Counted from the stretch's first letter, positions 34,472 to 42,492 are shown. The stretch: 63,412 nucleotides of DNA from Oscillospiraceae bacterium (GCA_017622295.1 JAGARK010000053.1:1-63412); one strand, 5' to 3'. Notes: generated from the sequence alone by a model not told the origin. Numbers and translations: made by a program.

Positions 34472-34572
34472 TTTTGATACGATTATAAAAATATATGCAA
34501 AAACCTATTGACAAATCCAAAAGTTCTGATATTATAGAATTATGATACGGATTTGAAAAACTGTATCATAAT
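34472..34572 (+). promoter_or_regulatory. promoter and operator of the recombinase operon
   Basis: TTGACA (34508-34513), 16 nt, TATTAT (34530-34535). Downstream is ATTATGATAC-N14-GTATCATAAT (34539-34572), identical in arms and spacing to 23405-23438. Upstream at 34472 TTTTGATAC is kept, but the second half-site has decayed. Confidence 0.85.
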
Positions 34573-34596
34573 AAAAATAATTAAGGAGGACAATTT

Positions 34597-34845
34597 ATGA
34601 CTACCAATTCTGACCTAGGAGGTTCCGAACTAAATGCTAACCTAACTGCTACTACTAAGCCTTACATCACTGGATGTAATGATAAATATAAGACAGTTAC
34701 CGTTGTGAATACTTTAGCAAGCCTGATGCTGAAATATCAAGCAGAACTAGAGCTTGCTATTGATAGCCTAACCTCTGGTAGAAATGCGGAAAGCATTTCT
34801 ACTCGGCGAATCTTTAGGCAGCAACTTATTTATATAGCGGCTTGA
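34597..34845 (+). CDS. unknown small element protein (82 aa)
   Basis: MTTNSDLGGSELNANL, Thr/Asn-rich at the start, with a helical C-terminal part (LASLMLKYQAELELAIDSL). It is not recognised. The promoter, ribosome site and codons 4-7 (Asn-Ser-Asp-Leu) equal those of the gene at 23463. It precedes the recombinase by 43 nt in the same transcript; a role as directionality factor is possible from place and size, but there is no sequence support. Confidence 0.6.
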   Translation: MTTNSDLGGSELNANLTATTKPYITGCNDKYKTVTVVNTLASLMLKYQAELELAIDSLTSGRNAESISTRRIFRQQLIYIAA

Positions 34846-34888
34846 AAATAAGCGCACAATATTATAGAATCTAAGGAGAATAAAGCAA

Positions 34889-36562
34889 ATGACCACTAAG
34901 GTTTGTATTTATACTAGAGTTTCTACCATCATGCAGGTTGACGGATTCAGCCTGATCGGACAGGAAGAAGAAATCCGAAAGTACTGTGCTTGCCACAATA
35001 TGGAGATCGTTGCCACTTACTCTGACAAGGGTAAGTCTGGCAAGACCCTTGCAGGACGAGAAGATTTTCAGAAAATGATCACCGACATTGATACAGGTGT
35101 AATCAATGTGAAGTATGTAATGGTCTACAAGCTCAGTCGTTTCGGCAGAAGTGTTCTGGACATTGAAAGAACCTTACAGATCCTGCGTGAAAATGATGTA
35201 AACCTGATTTGTGTTGCCGATGGTCTTGACACCAGTACCCCTATGGGTAAGGTGATTACAACGATCATGAGTTCTCTGGCAGAAATGGAACTTGAGAACA
35301 TCCATACGCAGACCATGCTTGGCAGACAGCAGAAAGCCCGTGACGGTCTGTGGAACGGCGGTTTTGCCCCATATGGATATGCCCTTGAAAATGGGCATCT
35401 GGTTATCAATGACGATGAAGCCGATGCTATCAAGAAGATTTTTGAGCTTTACACCACTACCGAACTCGGCATTGTCGGCATCGTGAAATGGCTGTTCAAA
35501 CATGGCTACCGTAAGGAAATCCGAGCCAATGGCACAAGGGATGTGTTTACGAGAGCGTTTGTTTCTAAGGCACTGGATAACCCTGTTTATAAAGGTGAAA
35601 TTGCCTATGGCAGAAGACATATGCTTCCTCCTGATAAAAAGGGAGAGCGCAAAATGGTCAAAAGAGATGATTATATCCGTGCAGTTGGAAAGCACGAACC
35701 AATCATTACTGAGGAACAGTACGAAGCGGCACAGCAAAAGCGCAAAACCCTTGCACCCCTTGCTCATAAGAGAGAGGACAGCACCCATGTGCATATGCTG
35801 GCTACTCTGGTCAAGTGTCCTATCTGCGGCGCACCCCTATATGGAAATACCACCCGAAAGAAGAAAAAGGGTACAGAGGACGAATATACTCCATACCACT
35901 TTTATGCTTGCAAGCATCGTCTGAGAGTTGACGGCAAGCCTTGTACTTTCCGTAAGAATCTCAATGAGAAAAACATTGACGAACCTGTAATTGCAATCAT
36001 CACAAAGCTGGCTGGTGATAAAAGACTGGCAGAGCTGGTAGCGGATAAGCTGGGTGATGTTGTAGATGAACAGGAAACCGTTAAAGCAATCGAAACCACT
36101 GAGCGTGAAATTCGAATCCGTGAAAGCAGTCTGAAACGACTGTCAAGCGAACTGGATCGTATTGATCCCGAAGCACCTTATGCAGAGAGAAGAATCAAAG
36201 ATACCAATGCCCGTATTGATGAACTGTATGAGGAGCTTGCAGGATTTGAAACCGATCTGGCAGATTTCAAGCAGAAGCTGGAAGCAATCAGGCAAAAGAA
36301 ACTGACCGTAGAAAAAGTTTACACTGTGCTGCAGCACTTCGGCACCCTGATTGATGTTATCACCGAGGAGGAGTGCCAAATGCTTATGAGAACCCTGATC
36401 GACGAGATCCAGATTTTTGAAGATAAGCAGCCCGATGGGCGTATCGTAAAAAGTGTGAAATTGTCCATCCCAGTTGTCTACGATGGCGAGATTTCTGCCA
36501 GAATTGGTTTGGACAAAAATGATCACGACGAGAGTGTTGTCACGCTAATTCGTGAACACTGA
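34889..36562 (+). CDS. large serine recombinase (integrase of the element)
   Basis: 557 aa. Resolvase catalytic domain about 1-150: YTRVSTIMQ with nucleophile Ser12, YSDKGKSGKTLAGREDF, YKLSRFGRS. A recombinase domain (about 160-270), a zinc ribbon starting CPICGAPLYG (about residue 310) with later C-x(n)-C, and a coiled coil (about 405-475) follow. It integrates and excises the element. Its last eight codons (VVTLIREH) lie past the crossover and are host rlmD sequence; in the circular form the frame would instead run into the 100-residue tail now attached to RlmD. Ribosome site AAGGAG. Confidence 0.94.
   Translation: MTTKVCIYTRVSTIMQVDGFSLIGQEEEIRKYCACHNMEIVATYSDKGKSGKTLAGREDFQKMITDIDTGVINVKYVMVYKLSRFGRSVLDIERTLQILRENDVNLICVADGLDTSTPMGKVITTIMSSLAEMELENIHTQTMLGRQQKARDGLWNGGFAPYGYALENGHLVINDDEADAIKKIFELYTTTELGIVGIVKWLFKHGYRKEIRANGTRDVFTRAFVSKALDNPVYKGEIAYGRRHMLPPDKKGERKMVKRDDYIRAVGKHEPIITEEQYEAAQQKRKTLAPLAHKREDSTHVHMLATLVKCPICGAPLYGNTTRKKKKGTEDEYTPYHFYACKHRLRVDGKPCTFRKNLNEKNIDEPVIAIITKLAGDKRLAELVADKLGDVVDEQETVKAIETTEREIRIRESSLKRLSSELDRIDPEAPYAERRIKDTNARIDELYEELAGFETDLADFKQKLEAIRQKKLTVEKVYTVLQHFGTLIDVITEEECQMLMRTLIDEIQIFEDKQPDGRIVKSVKLSIPVVYDGEISARIGLDKNDHDESVVTLIREH
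36536..36546 (+). other. attR core candidate
   Basis: GTTGTCACGCT within codons 550-553 of the recombinase, matching attL at 9 of 11 bases and in the same codon phase. GC-rich chromosomal sequence resumes downstream. Confidence 0.7.
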
Positions 36563-36572
36563 CAGTAAGTAT

Positions 36573-36604
36573 TCCCCCGGCTCTTTGGAGCCGGGGGATT
36601 TTGC
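36573..36604 (+). terminator. host terminator of rlmD, now after the recombinase
   Basis: TCCCCCGGCTC / GAGCCGGGGGA with a 4-nt loop and TTTT. It is GC-rich like the chromosome and therefore probably the original rlmD terminator. Confidence 0.85.
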
Positions 36605-36619
36605 ATCCCCCCGGGGGGC

Positions 36620-36656
36620 TTCCATCTGCGTGTTATCGGTGGTATAATATCGATAA
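36620..36656 (+). promoter_or_regulatory. promoter with inverted repeat for the FecCD-type operon
   Basis: TTCCAT (36620-36625), 17 nt, TATAAT (36643-36648). TTATCG-N12-CGATAA (36633-36656) is centred on the -10 and is a likely operator for a metal or cofactor repressor. Confidence 0.7.
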
Positions 36657-36689
36657 ATATATGTTGTATATTGAGGAACGTATCGCTCT

Positions 36690-37757
36690 ATGGAAATCAT
36701 CAACAGCCTCCGTGCGAGGAACAGAAGAAATACCATCGTCATGGTGGCAATGGTCATCGCGGTGTTGGTGCTGGGTATCGGCTGCCTGTTTGTGGGATCA
36801 TCCAATATGACCGCCGCCGATTGCTGGGCGGCGCTGAATAAAACCGGCACGCCTGCCAATGTCCGAATCATCTGGAACATCCGGATTCCCCGGGTGCTGG
36901 CGGCCATCATCGCCGGTGCCGGTCTGGGCCTTTCCGGCCTGATCATGCAGACCACTCTGAATAACCCCATGGCATCGCCCTCCACCCTGGGCGTCTCCAA
37001 CGCGGCGGTCTTCGGCGCGAATCTGTCCATCATCGCTTTCGCCGGGGGGTATCTGGCCACCGGCAACAATCTGAGCAACTACACCACCGGCGCAAATCCC
37101 TATGCCACCGGCGTCATGGCCTTCCTGTTTGCGGCGGTGTCCATTCTGATGATCCTGAGCCTGTGTACCCTTCGGGCCTTTTCCCCAAATGTGGTGGTGC
37201 TGGCGGGTATGGCTCTGAGCTCCGTCTGGACGGCGGCCACCACCATTTTGCAGTTCTATGCCACGGATGTGGGCATCTCCGCCGCAGTGGTGTGGAGCTT
37301 CGGCGACCTGGGCCGGGCTACCTACCGTACCGATGCCATCATGGCGGCGGTGGTGCTGGTAGGCTTTGGGTTCTTTATGATCATGTCCTGGCAATTCAAT
37401 GCCCTGCTCAGCGGTGAGGCCACCGCCAGAACCATGGGCATCAATGTGGATCTGCTTCGGTTCGTATCCATGCTGCTGGCCTCCCTGATCACCGCCGTAT
37501 GCGTGTCGTTTTTGGGTGTCATCGGCTTCGTGGGCATCATCTGCCCCCATGTGACCAAGAAGCTGCTGGGCCAGGATCACCGGGTGACGATTCCGGTGTC
37601 TGCCCTCAGCGGCAGTCTGCTGCTGCTCTTTGCGGATACCCTGTCCCGCAGCATGGGCGGCGGTTCCGCGCTGCCTGTGGGCGCCATTACATCTCTGCTG
37701 GGCGCCCCCTTCTTCCTGACCATCATTTTTTCGAGAAAGGAGAATCGCAGATGCTGA
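36690..37757 (+). CDS. FecCD-family ABC transporter permease
   Basis: 355 aa with about ten helices and FecCD hallmarks: RIPRVLAAIIAGAGLGLSGLIMQ (about 65-87), NPMASPSTLGVS (about 92-103) and the ATPase contact loop GVIGFVGIICPHVTKKLLG (about 275-293). Such permeases import iron-siderophores, haem, cobalamin or other metal chelates. The overlap with the ATPase gene is 7 nt. The ribosome site is GAGGA. It is the first gene downstream of the element's insertion site. Confidence 0.93.
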   Translation: MEIINSLRARNRRNTIVMVAMVIAVLVLGIGCLFVGSSNMTAADCWAALNKTGTPANVRIIWNIRIPRVLAAIIAGAGLGLSGLIMQTTLNNPMASPSTLGVSNAAVFGANLSIIAFAGGYLATGNNLSNYTTGANPYATGVMAFLFAAVSILMILSLCTLRAFSPNVVVLAGMALSSVWTAATTILQFYATDVGISAAVVWSFGDLGRATYRTDAIMAAVVLVGFGFFMIMSWQFNALLSGEATARTMGINVDLLRFVSMLLASLITAVCVSFLGVIGFVGIICPHVTKKLLGQDHRVTIPVSALSGSLLLLFADTLSRSMGGGSALPVGAITSLLGAPFFLTIIFSRKENRRC

Positions 37758-38521
37758 CCTGTGAAAATCTGACCTTCCGCTATGACCGAAGTGGTCTTCC
37801 CGTCCTCAACGGCGCCAGCCTGGAGCTGAAGCAGGGCGAGATCGGCATTTTGCTGGGCAAAAACGGCTCCGGCAAGACCACACTTTTTAAAAATATCCTG
37901 GGTCTCAACAAGCCCAGCGGCGGCGCCATCCGCTTTGACGGCGAGAATCTGCTGAAAATGCCCCGCCGGGAGCGGGCCCGCAGAATCGCCTATGTCCCCC
38001 AGGATATCCGCTTCGGCGCCCTGAGCGTGTTTGACTCCATTCTGATGGGTCGGGTGTCCTATTTCGGCCTGAAGGCGAGCCCCGAAGACTATACCGCCGT
38101 GGAAAAGATCCTGCGGGATATGCATCTGGAATCCTATGCTCAGCGGAATGTGGATGAGCTTTCCGGCGGCGAGCGGCAGAAGATCGCCATCGCCCGGGCC
38201 ATGGCCCAGGAGCCCCGGCTGATGGTTTTCGACGAGCCCACCGGCAACCTGGACATCGCCAACGAGCAGCTGATCATCGAGGAAGCCAAAAAACTGGCCC
38301 GGGAGAAGAACATCAGCATTCTCAGCTCTCTGCACGACCTGAACCAGGCCATGTATTTCGGCGACAAATTCTTCTTCCTGAAAAACGGTGTCGTCAAGTA
38401 TGCCGGCGGCAAGGAGATCATCACCGAGGAAGTGATCAGGGATATCTTCGACATCGATGTGAAGATTACCGAAATTGATAACCGGAAGGTGATTCTCAAC
38501 GGTAACCTGCTGGCCTCTTAA
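37751..38521 (+). CDS. FecE/BtuD-type ABC transporter ATP-binding protein
   Basis: 256 aa. Walker A LGKNGSGKTTLF (about 36-47), signature LSGGERQKIAIARAM (about 137-151), Walker B LMVFDEPTGNLD and H-loop LSSLHDLNQA. It powers the FecCD-type permease. The ATG overlaps the permease stop and has AAAGGAG 10 nt before it. Confidence 0.93.
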   Translation: MLTCENLTFRYDRSGLPVLNGASLELKQGEIGILLGKNGSGKTTLFKNILGLNKPSGGAIRFDGENLLKMPRRERARRIAYVPQDIRFGALSVFDSILMGRVSYFGLKASPEDYTAVEKILRDMHLESYAQRNVDELSGGERQKIAIARAMAQEPRLMVFDEPTGNLDIANEQLIIEEAKKLAREKNISILSSLHDLNQAMYFGDKFFFLKNGVVKYAGGKEIITEEVIRDIFDIDVKITEIDNRKVILNGNLLAS

Positions 38522-38539
38522 AAAGGCATTCCCGGGGAT

Positions 38540-38640
38540 TCCCTGGTAGAATAAAAGGTGCCCCGGCTTGGCTGCAACCAAACCGGGGCGATGCCGACCC
38601 AAATCGCAAAATAAAGGCAGGCACTGTTATTATACACGCT
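38540..38640 (+). promoter_or_regulatory. structured segment before the binding-protein gene
   Basis: GCCCCGG / CCGGGGC (38562-38568, 38584-38590) with a 15-nt loop lies between the ATPase and binding-protein genes, and GGCAGGCAC...GCTCCTGCC follows. There is no T-run, so it may set relative expression of the lipoprotein. No riboswitch class is recognised. Confidence 0.4.
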
Positions 38641-38668
38641 CCTGCCGGAAAAAGAAAGGAAAATGTGT

Positions 38669-39877
38669 ATGAAAATGAAGAAAATGATCGCGCTGCTGAT
38701 GGCACTGGCTATGGTGCTGACCCTCTGCGCCTGCGGCGCTGAGGGGGAGGAAACCCTGCCCCTGGTGGAAACCGAGGCTCAGACCGCCCAGACTCAGGCG
38801 CCGGAAGAAACTGCTGAGATCACCGTCACCGACATGATCGGCAGAGAAGTGAAAATTATCCCCGGCAGCTATCAGAGGGTCGTCTGCATCGGCGCAGGTG
38901 CGCTGAGAATGTACAGCTACGTCGGCGATGTGGGCCTGCTGTGCGGCGTGGAAGATATTGACAATGTGACTCTCGACAACCGGCCTGCCATGTTCGACTC
39001 CGTGGCAAGACCCTATGTGCTGGCCAACGAGGAAGTGTTCAGCGCCCTGCCCTCCTGCGGCGTGGGCGGCCCCATGGCCCAGACTGCGGAGGCTGAAAAG
39101 ATCCTTTCCTGCAATCCTGATATCGTCATCTCCGAGTTTGAGGACGTGGAGAAGGAGGATGCCCTGCAGGAGCAGCTGGGCGTTCCTGTCATCACCCTGA
39201 AAGCGGGTCCTGATGGCGTTTTTGACAATGCCTTTGCCGGTTCCATGGCGCTGCTTGGCACCATCTTTGGCGCAGAAGAGCGGGCGGAGGAGCTGATTTC
39301 CTTTGTGTCGTCTGAAATGGCCGAAATCAAGGCAATGACTGCGGGCATTGACGAGGCGGAGAAGCCCGGTGTGTACATCTGCGGCCTGGGCAACTGGGGC
39401 ACCACCAACCATCTGGCCACCGCAGAAAACTACGTTTCCTTTGAAGTCGCCAATGTGCGCAATGTCCTCAGCGGTACCGGCATCCAGGGTGTTCAGTCCA
39501 TTGAAGAGGAAAAGTTCGTCTCTCTGGGCGAAGATATGGACATTATGATCATGGATGCCGCGGCGGTGAAGAACATCGCCCCTCTGTACGCAGAAGACCC
39601 TGCCATGTTCGACACCTGCAAGGCATGGACGGAGGGCGAAGTTTACCTGGAAATGGCCTACAATGCCTACTATACCAATTTTGAAATCACCCTGATCAAC
39701 ACCTGGTTCATTGCAAAGACTGTGTATCCCGAGCTGTTTGCTGACATTGATATGACGGAAAAGACCAACGAAGTCACCGAAATGTTCCAGGGAACTGCGC
39801 TGGCAGAGGAGATTTTTGCCTGTCCTTCCAGCTTCGGGGGTTACCAGAAGATCGATACGGCAGCCTTCTTCGGCTGA
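38669..39877 (+). CDS. metal-chelate/corrinoid-type substrate-binding lipoprotein
   Basis: About 402 aa. Lipoprotein signal with lipobox TLCAC (Cys about 21 from the start used), an acidic Gln/Thr-rich linker, then a periplasmic-binding-protein-2 (TroA/BtuF-like) fold: VTDMIGREVKII (about 55-66), NPDIVISEFEDVE and the hinge helix region VYLEMAYNAYYTNFEITLINTWFIAK. It delivers the ligand to the FecCD-type permease. The ATG at 38669 is favoured by its 8-nt distance to AAGGA. Confidence 0.88.
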   Translation: MKMKKMIALLMALAMVLTLCACGAEGEETLPLVETEAQTAQTQAPEETAEITVTDMIGREVKIIPGSYQRVVCIGAGALRMYSYVGDVGLLCGVEDIDNVTLDNRPAMFDSVARPYVLANEEVFSALPSCGVGGPMAQTAEAEKILSCNPDIVISEFEDVEKEDALQEQLGVPVITLKAGPDGVFDNAFAGSMALLGTIFGAEERAEELISFVSSEMAEIKAMTAGIDEAEKPGVYICGLGNWGTTNHLATAENYVSFEVANVRNVLSGTGIQGVQSIEEEKFVSLGEDMDIMIMDAAAVKNIAPLYAEDPAMFDTCKAWTEGEVYLEMAYNAYYTNFEITLINTWFIAKTVYPELFADIDMTEKTNEVTEMFQGTALAEEIFACPSSFGGYQKIDTAAFFG

Positions 39878-39894
39878 TACCTGCCGAGAGGGGG

Positions 39895-39930
39895 CAAATT
39901 GCAGTTTCGCTGACATCTGCAAACTTGCGC
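39895..39930 (+). repeat. probable remnant of a MITE terminal repeat
   Basis: GCAAATTGCAGTTTCGC resembles the left terminal repeat TCAAATTACAGTTTATCG and is partly echoed by CTGCAAACTTGCGC. The -35 of the methyltransferase promoter (TTGCGC, 39925) lies at its end. Confidence 0.4.
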
Positions 39931-39953
39931 TTTTGTCGGGAATGTGGTATGCT
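39925..39953 (+). promoter_or_regulatory. promoter of the methyltransferase gene
   Basis: TTGCGC (39925-39930), 17 nt, TATGCT (39948-39953). Confidence 0.6.
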
Positions 39954-39982
39954 GACCGGGAGAAAATACGGAGGACTGAAAT

Positions 39983-40849
39983 ATGCAGAAAAGCGACGTA
40001 ATTGAATTTTTTGACCGCTGCGCATCTACCTGGGACGCGGATATGATTAAAAGCGATGTGATCATCGGCAAGATCCTGGACAATGCGGAAGTGGAGGCCG
40101 GGCAGGATATCCTGGATGTGGCCTGCGGCACCGGTGTCATGTTCCCCTACTATCTGGAGCGGAATGTGGCCTCCGTCACGGGCATTGACATTTCTCCGGA
40201 GATGGCAAAGATCGCCGCAGGAAAATATGCGGACAACGAGGCCGTTCAGGTGATCTGCGGCGATGTGGAGGAAGTGACCTTCGAGCGGAAGTTCGACCGG
40301 ATCGTGGTGTACAATGCTTTCCCCCATTTTCCGGACCCCAAGCGGCTCATTGCCATTCTGGCGTCGCTTCTGAAGGATGGTGGCAGACTGACCATCGCCC
40401 ACGGGATGAGCCGGGAGGCCATTGATGGCCACCACAGCGGCGCAGCCAGTAAGGTCTCCAACGGTCTCATGCCCGCCGATCGGCTGAAAAAGCTCTTCGA
40501 TCCCCATTTTGAGGTGGAGATCATGATCTCCAACAGCCGGATGTATCAGGTCTCCGGCTTCAAGCGGGACCCCCTGACCCATAGTCACGGCGGCTTCTCC
40601 CACTCCCATGCCCACGATCAGGAGCATGTTCCCAGCGATACTCCGCTGGAGGAGATGCTGGCGCTGATGAAATTTATGGTCAGCCACAACGATGCCCACG
40701 CTCAGGAATTGGCAGAGCTGGCTTCCCAGCTGCAGGACGCGGGCGAGGCCCGGGCCTACAGACAGATTATGGATGTTGTTGCCGATTTTGATATGGTCAA
40801 CGCCCAGCTGGACGCCATCCGGCAGGATCTGGCTTCGCAAGAGAATTAA
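39983..40849 (+). CDS. class I SAM methyltransferase with histidine-rich segment
   Basis: 288 aa. The SAM fold covers about 1-190: ILDVACGTGVMF (about 42-53), VTGIDISPEMAKIA, FDRIVVYNAFPHFPDP. Residues about 198-213 are rich in histidine (HSHGGFSHSHAHDQEH), likely metal-binding, and a helical C-terminal domain (about 215-285, LMKFMVSHNDAHAQELAEL) follows. The placement after a FecCD-type uptake operon hints at modification or processing of the imported metal complex, or metal-dependent control; this is inference. Ribosome site GGAGGA. Confidence 0.82.
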   Translation: MQKSDVIEFFDRCASTWDADMIKSDVIIGKILDNAEVEAGQDILDVACGTGVMFPYYLERNVASVTGIDISPEMAKIAAGKYADNEAVQVICGDVEEVTFERKFDRIVVYNAFPHFPDPKRLIAILASLLKDGGRLTIAHGMSREAIDGHHSGAASKVSNGLMPADRLKKLFDPHFEVEIMISNSRMYQVSGFKRDPLTHSHGGFSHSHAHDQEHVPSDTPLEEMLALMKFMVSHNDAHAQELAELASQLQDAGEARAYRQIMDVVADFDMVNAQLDAIRQDLASQEN

Positions 40850-40855
40850 ATCCGG

Positions 40856-40888
40856 GCGCCACTCGAAAAAACGGGTGGCGCTTTTTTG
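40856..40888 (+). terminator. terminator after the methyltransferase
   Basis: GCGCCAC / GTGGCGC followed by TTTTTTG. Confidence 0.88.
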
Positions 40889-40917
40889 TTGCCTTTTCGG
40901 GGGAATCATGTCATAAT
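40889..40917 (+). promoter_or_regulatory. promoter of the histidine kinase gene
   Basis: TTGCCT (40889-40894), 17 nt, CATAAT (40912-40917). Confidence 0.6.
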
Positions 40918-40939
40918 AGGGAATAGAGGAGGTTGTGCC

Positions 40940-42442
40940 GTGAAAAAACGAACCATCGGGAGATTTCACCGGCCTGCCATCGGGGCGGGACTGGCCACGC
41001 TGGCGGTGCTTCTGGGGCTGATCACGCTGTACCAGCTGCAGCAGGATCGGCAGGAGAAGCTGCAGATGAAGTACATCGCTCAGACCATTGAAGCGGAGAC
41101 CTATGAGACGCTGGTGAATCAGTTTGACAAGAGCCGTGTTCTGGAAGGATATCTCATCGAGACCGGAGGCACCTTCGATTCCTTTGGTCCCATCGCCCAG
41201 GTGCTGCTGGAGGATAATGAAGCCATTCAGAACGTGCTGTTTGCCCCCGGGGGCATTGTTGCCAGCGCGTTCCCGGCGGAGGGGAACATAGACACCCTGG
41301 GATTGGATCTGAACAGCAGCGGACAGGGAAACTGGGAGGCCCAGGAGGCCATCCGCATGGATGAGCTGTTCATGGCGGGGCCCTTTGAGCTGGTGGAGGG
41401 CGGCATGGGAATCTGCGGAAGACTGCCTGTGTATCTGGAAAATGAAGCGGGGGAACAGACCTACTGGGGTCTGGTTTCCGTAACGCTGCGCTACCCGGAT
41501 ATTTTTGCGGAGCACCCCATCTATCAGGTCAACGAACAGGGGTTTGCCTGCCGGGTCTGGCGGATCAATCCCGATGATGGGCAGAAGCAGGTGATCCTGG
41601 AAACGGCGGAGCCCATCCCGGCAGATACAAAGGTCCTGCGCTATGAACTGCAGATGTTTAATGCAAACTGGGTGGTAGAGCTGGCGGCCCTGGTCCCCTG
41701 GTACCGCCGTCCCATGCTGTGGATTCTGATCCTGTGCAGCGTCGGCGCCGGTGCGCTGGTGACCTTTGGCGTGGAGTCGGATCAGGAGATCCGGCGGATG
41801 CGTGCAGCTGAGGCTGAGCAGCAGATCCGTCATCTGCGGCAGGAGCTGGAGCTGGAGCAGACCAATTCCCTGATCCATCAGATCAGCACCCATTTCTTTT
41901 ACCATACGCTCAATGCGCTCCAGGCGCTGATCGTGCTCAAGCCTGATGCAGCCTATAAGATGGCCGGAGATTTCTCCCGGTATCTGCGGTTCAATGTGGA
42001 TGCCATTACGGCCTCCGGCGGCATCGTGACCTTCAAGCAGGAGCTCCGGGCGGTCCGGGCCTATGCGGACATCAACCGGGAGCAGCTGGGAGACCGGCTG
42101 GAAGTGGTCTTTGATGTGCCGGATGTGGATTTCCGGATGCCCGCACTGACGCTGCAGCCCATTGTGGAAAACGCCATCATCCACGGCATCAAGCCCAAGG
42201 TGGGCGGCGGAACGGTGTCTGTGGATCTGGCGGAGGATGTGGATCACTGGTACATCACGGTCCGGGATGACGGGCAGGGCTTTGACCTTGCTGAAGCGGA
42301 AAAGAATCAGTCTGTGGGACTTCTCAATGTACGCAAGCGCATCGAGAAATTCCAGGGCTGCGACCTGTGGATCAGCAGCACCCCCGGCGCTGGAACCACC
42401 GTGGTGCTGATCTACCGAAAAGTGCTGAAAGCGAAGGGCTAG
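40940..42442 (+). CDS. LytS/YesM-type membrane sensor histidine kinase
   Basis: 500 aa. A first helix (about 14-34), an external sensor region (about 35-255), a second helix (about 258-280), a coiled-coil linker rich in Glu/Gln, then the His_kinase domain with HQISTHFFYHTLNALQALI (about 312-330) and an HATPase domain with PALTLQPIVENAIIHGIKPK (N box), DDGQGF and VGLLNVRKRIE. The start is GTG at 40940 behind GAGGAGGT. It is probably the partner of the response regulator 114 nt downstream. Confidence 0.88.
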   Translation: MKKRTIGRFHRPAIGAGLATLAVLLGLITLYQLQQDRQEKLQMKYIAQTIEAETYETLVNQFDKSRVLEGYLIETGGTFDSFGPIAQVLLEDNEAIQNVLFAPGGIVASAFPAEGNIDTLGLDLNSSGQGNWEAQEAIRMDELFMAGPFELVEGGMGICGRLPVYLENEAGEQTYWGLVSVTLRYPDIFAEHPIYQVNEQGFACRVWRINPDDGQKQVILETAEPIPADTKVLRYELQMFNANWVVELAALVPWYRRPMLWILILCSVGAGALVTFGVESDQEIRRMRAAEAEQQIRHLRQELELEQTNSLIHQISTHFFYHTLNALQALIVLKPDAAYKMAGDFSRYLRFNVDAITASGGIVTFKQELRAVRAYADINREQLGDRLEVVFDVPDVDFRMPALTLQPIVENAIIHGIKPKVGGGTVSVDLAEDVDHWYITVRDDGQGFDLAEAEKNQSVGLLNVRKRIEKFQGCDLWISSTPGAGTTVVLIYRKVLKAKG

Positions 42443-42492
42443 ATCGCATTTTGCGCCTTCCGCGCGATAGCCTGAAATTTTCAAAACAGCTG

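Larger units (their letters stand above)
22975..36546 (+). mobile_element. integrated element in rlmD (about 13.6 kb)
   Basis: The left boundary lies in codons 443-446 of rlmD (GTTGTGACACT, 22975-22985) and the right boundary in the last codons of the serine recombinase (GTTGTCACGCT, 36536-36546). The interior is more AT-rich than the chromosome, holds the large serine recombinase at one end, ArdC-like antirestriction, a tyrosine-recombinase-like protein, XRE regulator, small unknown genes and an ECF sigma cargo module. No relaxase, coupling ATPase, VirB4 or phage structural gene is recognisable, so an integrative mobilizable or satellite element is most likely. rlmD/rumA is an established integration site of streptococcal and clostridial integrative elements using serine recombinases. 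Confidence 0.88.

Noticed and set aside
38540-38640. Cobalamin riboswitch before the binding-protein gene
   Set aside because: The B12-box and other core elements are absent.
38630-42484. A 1284-codon open frame on the minus strand
   Set aside because: It runs antisense across the binding-protein, methyltransferase and kinase genes, which all have strong motifs and ribosome sites. Such long shadows arise from codon bias in GC-rich genes.
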